From Actinomyces sp. oral taxon 897 (GTDB lineage Bacteria; Actinomycetota; Actinomycetes; Actinomycetales; Actinomycetaceae): a stretch of 64,000 bases of DNA. The stretch covers positions 2,976,001 through 3,040,000 of the forward strand of contig NZ_CP027236.1 of the NCBI RefSeq assembly GCF_002999235.1. The letters are read 5' to 3'. Position numbers and translations under genes: made by a program. Under the pieces are notes generated by a model. It had not been told where the DNA came from. It saw only the letters and a program-made list of their open reading frames with translations, and ran no database searches. Shown piece after piece: positions 58,519-64,000 of this stretch (its first letter is position 1; every line of letters begins with the position of its first letter).

Positions 58519-59169
58519 CTAGTGGGCGACGACCACGCCCAGGTGGCGCGGGCCGTGCACGCCGTTGACGCGCACGAGCTCAATGTCGCTGGTGGCCGAG
58601 GGGCCCGCCACCCAGGTCATGGGGCGTGTGGGGTGCGCCCCGAGCACGTCCACCGCCTGGGGGACGGTGGGGACCACCATCTGGCGCTCCAGGACCACCA
58701 CGTGCCTGTCGGGCACCAGGCTAATGGCCCGACGCCCCTGGTCGGGCTCGCCGTCGAGCACGATCGTGCCCGAGATGGAGATACCGACCCGTGAGCAGGT
58801 CACCACGGCGTCGACCTGGTCCAGCTCCAGGGTGGGCACAGGCGCCTCACGGGAGTCCTGGCGCAGGGTGCGCCCGCCCCGGGCGGCGGCGTCCTTGTAG
58901 GCCTGGGGCAGCCCGGAGGGCACCACCACGACCCGGGCGCTACCCAGGAGGGCGTCAATGGCGTCCAGGACGCCCTGCTCCGTGGGCTCCACCCTCACGA
59001 CGGCGTCGTAGTCCTCCAGCTTGTCCACCATGTCGGCCACGACGGCCTCAGAGCCCGGGGCGTGGGCGCCCACGCGGGTGTAGTTACGCGGCACGGGGCG
59101 GGCGGGTCCCCGCTGGGAGCGGGAGATCGCGTCACGGGCACGGGCCAGGACGGCGGTACGGGCGTCCAT
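58519..59169 (-). CDS. lutC: L-lactate utilisation protein LutC
   Basis: A 216-residue LutC/YkgG-type protein, third component of the LutABC L-lactate oxidising system. Core motifs are VVVPSGLPQAY, AVVTCSRVGISISGTIVLD and GPSATSDIELVRVNGVHGPR. It overlaps lutB by one base and closes the operon. LutC has no iron-sulfur site and is thought to be needed for complex function. Confidence 0.92.
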   Translation of the reverse strand: MDARTAVLARARDAISRSQRGPARPVPRNYTRVGAHAPGSEAVVADMVDKLEDYDAVVRVEPTEQGVLDAIDALLGSARVVVVPSGLPQAYKDAAARGGRTLRQDSREAPVPTLELDQVDAVVTCSRVGISISGTIVLDGEPDQGRRAISLVPDRHVVVLERQMVVPTVPQAVDVLGAHPTRPMTWVAGPSATSDIELVRVNGVHGPRHLGVVVAH

Positions 59170-60890
59170 CAGTCCTCCTTCTTGGTGCGGGTGGTGGCGG
59201 TCGCGCCCTTGGCGCCCCTGGTGACGGTGGGAGCGCCAGCAGCGGCCCCCGGCGCGGTCCCGGAGGTGGTACCGCCAGCGGCCGCCGGTACGGTCCCGGC
59301 CCCTGCCGGTGCGGCCCCGGCCCCCGGCGCGGTCCCGGAGGCGGTACTACCAGCGGCCCCGGGGCCGTGGGTGCGCCTCCACCAGTCACGGAAGTTCTCC
59401 GCCGGGGGCGCCGGGATGTCGCGTGACACCGTCCACATGGAGGCGGGGAAGGGCAGGGCCCCGATCCGGCCGCTGCGGCCCACCAGGCGGGTGGCCTTGA
59501 CGGCCTGGGCGGCGGCGGACCACAGCCGCCCGCTGCTCATGACCGGGGCGGTGGTGCCCATGGCCAGGTCCCACATGTCCGGGACCACCTTGCGCTTGAC
59601 GTCCACGCTGCGGGCACGCAGGTGGATGAGGATGGTGGGGATGTCGATCTTGACCGGGCAGGCCTCCCCGCAGGCCCCGCACAGGGAGGAGGCGAAGGGC
59701 AGGGTGTGGACCGGGTCGTCGTCGGCCAGCCCCTGGGTGAGCTGGGGGGTCAGGGCGGCCCCGATGGGCCCGGGGTAGACCGAGCCGTAGGCGTGCCCGC
59801 CGGTGTGCTGGTAGACGGGGCAGATGTTCATGCAGGCCCCGCAGCGGATGCAGTGCAGGGCCTCGCGCCCGATGGGGTCGGCCAGGGCCTTGGTGCGCCC
59901 GTTGTCCATGAGGATCAGGTGGAACTCCTGGGGGCCGTCACCGGGGGTGACGCCGGTCCACATGGAGGTGTAGGGGTTCATACGCTCCCCGGTGGCGCTG
60001 CGCGGCAGGAGCTGGGAGAAGATCTCCACGTCCTGGAAGCGGGGTACCAGCTTCTCGATCCCCATGAGGGTGATGAGCGTGTCCGGCAGGGTCAGGCACA
60101 TGCGCCCGTTGCCCTCGGACTCGAAGATCGAGACGGTCCCGGTCTCGGCCACGCCCATGTTGGTGCCCGAGACGGCCACGGAGGCGTGGAGGAACTTGTG
60201 GCGTAGGTGGGCGCGGGCGGCGGCGGTGAGCTCGCGGGGGTCCTCGGACAGGTCCGCGGGGGCGTCGTCCATGCGGTCCAGGAAGATGCCCCGCACCTCG
60301 GCGCGGTTGCGGTGGATGGCGGGGACCACGATGTGGGAGGGCATGTCGTCGGCGAGCTGGACGATCATCTCGGCCAGGTCGGTCTCGTGGGCGTGGACGC
60401 CCCGGTCGGCCAGGTACTCGTTGAGGTTGGTCTCCTGGGTGGCCATGGACTTGATCTTGACGACCTCGTCCACGCCCTTGGACTCAATGATCGAGGCCAC
60501 GATCCGGTTGGCCTCGGCGGCGTCGCGGGCCCAGTGGACGATCCCGCCGCGGGCCGTGACATTGGCCTCGAAGCGCTCCAGCAGCTCGGGCAGGTTGCTC
60601 ATGACCTCGTTCTTCACGGCGCTGGCCGCCTCGCGCAGGTCCTCCCAGTCCGGCATCTCGGCCACGCGCAGGTCCCGCTTGGCCCGGATGGTGCGGGTGG
60701 CGTGGCCCAGGTTGCGGCGCATCTGGGTGTTGGCCAGGGTCTTGTGGGCGCCCTGGGGGAAGGTGTGGCCCCAGCGCAGGGTGTCGCGGGGCTGGACCAC
60801 GGTGGTGCGCCAGCCCCCGGTGTGGGCGGCGGGGTCCAGGGCCTCGGTCTTGGCGGCGGTGCGGGGCATGCCCAGGAATGTCAGGCTCAT
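59169..60890 (-). CDS. lutB: L-lactate utilisation iron-sulfur protein LutB
   Basis: A 573-residue iron-sulfur protein. Two 4Fe-4S motifs are visible: HCIRCGACMNICPVYQ and SLCGACGEACPVKID. The N-terminal LUD-type domain has ETGTVSIFESEGNGRM. The last 70 residues are an A/G/T/P repeat absent from typical LutB. With LutA and LutC it oxidises L-lactate to pyruvate. lutA-lutB overlap by 4 bases. Confidence 0.94.
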   Translation of the reverse strand: MSLTFLGMPRTAAKTEALDPAAHTGGWRTTVVQPRDTLRWGHTFPQGAHKTLANTQMRRNLGHATRTIRAKRDLRVAEMPDWEDLREAASAVKNEVMSNLPELLERFEANVTARGGIVHWARDAAEANRIVASIIESKGVDEVVKIKSMATQETNLNEYLADRGVHAHETDLAEMIVQLADDMPSHIVVPAIHRNRAEVRGIFLDRMDDAPADLSEDPRELTAAARAHLRHKFLHASVAVSGTNMGVAETGTVSIFESEGNGRMCLTLPDTLITLMGIEKLVPRFQDVEIFSQLLPRSATGERMNPYTSMWTGVTPGDGPQEFHLILMDNGRTKALADPIGREALHCIRCGACMNICPVYQHTGGHAYGSVYPGPIGAALTPQLTQGLADDDPVHTLPFASSLCGACGEACPVKIDIPTILIHLRARSVDVKRKVVPDMWDLAMGTTAPVMSSGRLWSAAAQAVKATRLVGRSGRIGALPFPASMWTVSRDIPAPPAENFRDWWRRTHGPGAAGSTASGTAPGAGAAPAGAGTVPAAAGGTTSGTAPGAAAGAPTVTRGAKGATATTRTKKED

Positions 60891-61690
60891 CGGATGACCG
60901 CCTCCTGGGCGGAGGGCGCGAAGGACTGGAAGCCGTTGAAGGGGGCGTCCTTGGTCGAGGCCAGGATCTCGGCCAGGTGCATAATGCGCACCCCGGAGTT
61001 GAGCCGGGACAGGCCTCCGCCAATGTGCATGAGGCAGGAGTAGTCGCCGGTCACCAGGACCTCGGCGCGGGTGGACATGACGTTGGACACCTTGTCGGCC
61101 AGCATGGCGGTGGAGGTCTCGGAGTTCTTCATGGAGAAGGTCCCGCCGAACCCGCAGCAGACCTTCTCCTCGGGCAGCGGGGCCAGGTCGATGCCCTCCA
61201 CGGCCTTAAGCAGCCGGTAGGGGCGGTCGCCCACCTTGGTAATGCGCAGGGAGTGGCAGGTCGGGTGGTAGGTGACCCGGTGGGGGAAGTAGGCGCCGAC
61301 GTCGACCACCCCCAGGACGTCCACCAGGAGCTCGGTGAGGTCGTAGGTACGGGCCGCCACCTGGGTGGCGCGGCGGGCCAGGGCGGTGTCGCCCACGTGC
61401 TCGGCCACCAGGGCCTGCTCATGGCGGGTGGCGCCGGTGCACGAGCCCGAGGGGACCACAATGGCGTCCCACTGCCCGTCGAGCACGGGGGAGAAGGTCC
61501 GCACGTGGTTGCGGATGAGCTGGGCGGCCTTCTCGAAGTACCCGGTGTTGGCATGCATCTGGCCGCAGCACACCTGCCCCTCGGGGAAGACGACCTCGTG
61601 GCCGAGCCTCTCCAGGAGGGTCACGGTGGCCTGCGGCGCCTGCGGGAACATGGTGTCCCCGATACAGGTCGCGAAGAGTGCGATTCGCAC
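60887..61690 (-). CDS. lutA: L-lactate utilisation protein LutA (CCG-domain)
   Basis: A 267-residue protein with the two cysteine-rich CCG domains of LutA/GlpC-like subunits: QVCCGQMHANTGYF near residue 41 and KVCCGFGGTFSMKN near 178. It is the first gene of lutABC. The promoter should lie in 61691-61881, behind the histidine kinase gene; the two-component system could regulate lactate use, though nothing proves it. Confidence 0.94.
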   Translation of the reverse strand: MRIALFATCIGDTMFPQAPQATVTLLERLGHEVVFPEGQVCCGQMHANTGYFEKAAQLIRNHVRTFSPVLDGQWDAIVVPSGSCTGATRHEQALVAEHVGDTALARRATQVAARTYDLTELLVDVLGVVDVGAYFPHRVTYHPTCHSLRITKVGDRPYRLLKAVEGIDLAPLPEEKVCCGFGGTFSMKNSETSTAMLADKVSNVMSTRAEVLVTGDYSCLMHIGGGLSRLNSGVRIMHLAEILASTKDAPFNGFQSFAPSAQEAVIR

Positions 61691-61881
61691 GGTCGAGCCT
61701 CATTTCAACGACGGCGTTGCAGGTCTGGTGCCAGCACGGTACCGATGCCGGCCACCGGTTCCCGGCGCACGCCCCCTCGCCCCGGGGCAGAGGGGCGCAG
61801 ACCGGCGAGATAACGGGGATCCCGGGCCCTGGGCCCGGGGCGCGCGAGGGGCGGCAGGACGCTAGGCGGACAGTTTTTGCG

Positions 61882-63132
61882 TCACGACGTCGTGTGCTTT
61901 TGCCTACCGTCCCCCGCGCTGGGGACCGGGCCCGGTACCGGCAGGGCCAGGACGGCCGTCAGCCCCCCGCCCGGGTTGGCACGCAGGTCCAGGGTCCCGT
62001 GGTGGGCCAGGGCGACGGCCGAGACAATGGCCAGGCCCAGGCCGTGGCCCGACCCGCGGGTCCGCCCCCGGCCCTCCCCGCGCACGAAGGGTTCGCGCAG
62101 GGAGTCCAGCTTGTCGGCGGGCACTACCGGGCCGTCGTTGCGGATGCTCAGGCGGACGGCGTCCGCCTCCTGGGACAGGGCGACCTCGACCCGGCCAGCG
62201 GGGATGTTGTAGCGCACCGCGTTGCGCAGCAGGTTGGAGACGGCCTGGCGCAGCAGCACCGGGTCGCCGTGGAGGACGGCGGCGCCCAGGTGGTGGTGCA
62301 CGCTCACGTCGTGCTCGTCGGCCTGGGGGGCGAGCGCCGCCAGCTCGGCGAGCACCACGGCCTCCAGGTCCACCTCCTCGTGGGCCAGGTTCCCGGACTG
62401 GGCGTCGGCCAGGTCCAGCAGGGCGTCGATCGTCTCCACGTTGGCGCGGTTGGTCCTCCACACGCGCCTCATGAGGGCCCGCAGGTCCTCCACCGAGGCG
62501 TCGGGGTCGGCCAGGGCCACGTCGATCATGGTCTGGGTGGTGGCCAGGGGCGTGCGCAGCTCGTGGGAGGCGTTGGCGGCGAACCGGCGGTGCGCGGCGA
62601 AGGAGCGCTCCAGGGAGTCCAGCATGCGGTCAAAGGTGTCCGCCAGGTCGTGGATCTCGTCACGCGGCCCGGACAGGGCCAGGCGCTGGCTGAGGTCGCC
62701 CGAGGCGGCACGGTTGGCCACGGCGTTCATGGAGGACAGCGGCCGCAGCATACGGCCGGCCAGCACCCAGCCCACCGTCCCCGAGACGACCGCCAGCAGC
62801 ACCAGGGCCACGACGGCCGAGCGCAGCACGCTGGTCAGCAGGTCGAGCAGGTTGGTGTCCACCCGGGTCGCCTCGCTGGGGACCTTGATCTGCATGCCCG
62901 ACGTCGGGGCGGTGCCCGCGCCCTGGGCGGGCAGGTCGAACTGGATATTGAAGGTGACCAGGCGGGTGTAGAGGTAGACCATGGCAATGAGCACGGTCCC
63001 CGAGGTGGTCACCAGGCCGGCGTAGGTCAGGGTCAGGCGCATGCGGATCCCCAGGCGGCGCGGCCGGTGCAGCCCGGCGTCGGGCTGGGTGCGCCCGGTG
63101 CGTCGGCGCGTCGTGGCCCCGGAGTCCCTCAC
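61882..63132 (-). CDS. Sensor histidine kinase (HAMP, HisKA)
   Basis: A 416-residue kinase. Helix 1 (about 32-55) and helix 2 (about 100-125, VVALVLLAVVSGTVGWVLAG) flank a short outer loop, then HAMP, the H-box FAANASHELRTPLATTQTM, N-box NLLRNAVRYN and G-box GSGHGLGLAIVSAVALAHHG. GTG 63132 overlaps the regulator stop by 4 bases. It forms a cognate pair with the upstream OmpR-type regulator. Signal unknown. Confidence 0.93.
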   Translation of the reverse strand: MRDSGATTRRRTGRTQPDAGLHRPRRLGIRMRLTLTYAGLVTTSGTVLIAMVYLYTRLVTFNIQFDLPAQGAGTAPTSGMQIKVPSEATRVDTNLLDLLTSVLRSAVVALVLLAVVSGTVGWVLAGRMLRPLSSMNAVANRAASGDLSQRLALSGPRDEIHDLADTFDRMLDSLERSFAAHRRFAANASHELRTPLATTQTMIDVALADPDASVEDLRALMRRVWRTNRANVETIDALLDLADAQSGNLAHEEVDLEAVVLAELAALAPQADEHDVSVHHHLGAAVLHGDPVLLRQAVSNLLRNAVRYNIPAGRVEVALSQEADAVRLSIRNDGPVVPADKLDSLREPFVRGEGRGRTRGSGHGLGLAIVSAVALAHHGTLDLRANPGGGLTAVLALPVPGPVPSAGDGRQKHTTS

Positions 63133-63788
63133 GCGCTGAACCTGTAGCCGGCACCGGGGACCGTCTGGATCACCCAGGGCTCACCGAGCTTGCGGCGCAG
63201 GTGGGAGATGGTCACCCGGGTGGAGTTGGTGAACGGGTCGGCGTTGGCGTCCCAGGCCTTCTCCAGCAGGGTCTCGGCGCTGAGGACCCCGCCGTCGGCC
63301 TCCATGAGCACCTGGAGGACGGCGAACTCCTTGGGGCTGAGCCGGACGAACCGCCCGTTGCGGTACACCTCCCGCCTGAAGGGGTCCAGGCGCACCCCGT
63401 GGGCCTCGATCACCGGGGTCCGGGCGGGCTGGCTGCGCCGCCCCAGGGCCCGCAGCCGGGCCACCAGCTCAGGGAACTCGAAGGGCTTGGTCAGGTAGTC
63501 GTCCGCCCCCAGCTCGAAGCCGTCCACACGGGCGTCCAGGGTCCGGGAGGCAGTGAGCATGAGCACTCGCGTATGGGGATAATCACGTACTATGGTGCGG
63601 CACACCTCGTCGCCGTGGACGACCGGCAGATCCCGGTCCAGCACCACGATGTCGTAGTCGTTGGTGGTGATCTGCTCCAGGGCGCTGGCCCCGTCCCCCA
63701 CGGTGTCCACCGCCATCGCCTCGCGCCGCAGCCCGGTGGCGATCGCCTCGGCAAGGTACTCCTCATCCTCCACGACCAGCACCCGCAC
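63129..63788 (-). CDS. OmpR/PhoB-family response regulator
   Basis: A 219-residue regulator starting at GTG 63788 (VRVLVVEDEEYLAEAI), after an AAGGGGGACG site. The phospho-acceptor Asp is in IVVLDRDLPVVHG and the Lys in YLTKPFEFPEL. The winged-helix domain reads RLSPKEFAVLQVLMEADGGV to TVPGAGYRF. Longer starts further upstream are not supported. It is divergent from the gene at the right edge. Confidence 0.93.
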   Translation of the reverse strand: MRVLVVEDEEYLAEAIATGLRREAMAVDTVGDGASALEQITTNDYDIVVLDRDLPVVHGDEVCRTIVRDYPHTRVLMLTASRTLDARVDGFELGADDYLTKPFEFPELVARLRALGRRSQPARTPVIEAHGVRLDPFRREVYRNGRFVRLSPKEFAVLQVLMEADGGVLSAETLLEKAWDANADPFTNSTRVTISHLRRKLGEPWVIQTVPGAGYRFSA

Positions 63789-63982
63789 GCCCTCGTCCCC
63801 CTTGCTGCCACAGGCCCGAGGCCGTCCCGGACCGTCCGGGAAGGATACACCCTGGACCTCGACGATGTTGCTGAAACATAAGCGAATTCCTGAACGCTCC
63901 GGCAACACCGGCTCCGGTTGCCTGGTGCCCGACACCAGGGGGTGCGTCCGCGCCCCACCGGATTCTGAGAGGAACACACACT

Positions 63983-64000
63983 GTGAAGAAGACCCAGGGC
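63983..64000 (+). CDS. First codons of a gene running off the window
   Basis: GTG 63983 follows a GAGAGGAAC ribosome site and begins MKKTQG. It is divergent from the two-component operon, whose target it may be. The basic start would fit a signal peptide but only six codons are visible. Confidence 0.45.

Overview
The window is very GC-rich and strongly third-position G/C biased. Its backbone is the order DUF2342-type zinc protease, hpt, ftsH, folE, folP, folB-folK, DUF3180, two PH-domain proteins, DUF2520, panC, panD, lysS, which is typical of high-GC Gram-positive bacteria. GTG starts, ATGA/GTGA overlaps, a DivIVA-like protein and the Imm5/polymorphic-toxin remnants fit Actinomyces or a close relative (Actinomycetaceae). 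The species assignment is inference.

Layout. 1-2455: end of an upstream gene, zinc protease, a 500-base gap where tilS is often found, hpt. 2544-21812: an accessory block between hpt and ftsH, made of a membrane protein, a broken cas1, an intact cas2, a 6-repeat CRISPR array, a 201-base palindromic element, and a seven-gene translationally coupled type III-D-like operon. That operon is cas10 without HD, a Cas7-Csx10 fusion, a double Cas7, Csx19, a large TIGR03986-like RAMP, a small conserved protein and a CARF/HEPN-like ribonuclease. Cas6 is convergent; a two-helix membrane protein and an NlpC/P60-like protein follow. 22022-24756: ftsH-folE. 24757-39189: a second block separating folE from folP, with six Imm5-like immunity paralogues, a toxin C-terminus with its probable immunity gene, a divergent two-component pair and a FtsX-type ABC exporter. 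39190-52105: folP, fused folB-folK, membrane/PH proteins, panC, panD, lysS. 52259-64000: cupin, kptA, divIVA-like, POT transporter, mannitol dehydrogenase family enzyme, lutABC, an OmpR-type two-component system and the first codons of a further gene.

How it may work together. Cas10 (GGDD present) would make cyclic oligoadenylate when the multi-Cas7 complex binds target RNA, and the CARF/HEPN protein would be the activated RNase. The array probably cannot grow by its own means because cas1 is frameshifted and lacks its N-terminal domain. One spacer is the 3' half of a tRNA-Lys(UUU) sequence. The Imm5 block looks like an orphan immunity library defending against toxins of competing strains; five of six copies have their own promoter placed so close to the start codon that the mRNAs should be leaderless.

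Non-coding DNA is unusually structured. Many gaps carry about 28-base repeats at 56-62 base spacing, with a different repeat at each locus, resembling decayed type I-E CRISPR arrays. In addition there are paired inverted element families: 96-base units with 15-base ends (5157-5357 and 48685-48885), 22-base tandem repeats (53460-53538 and 58448-58503), a 90-base hairpin (24936-25025) and a 127-base element with 19-base ends (32394-32520).
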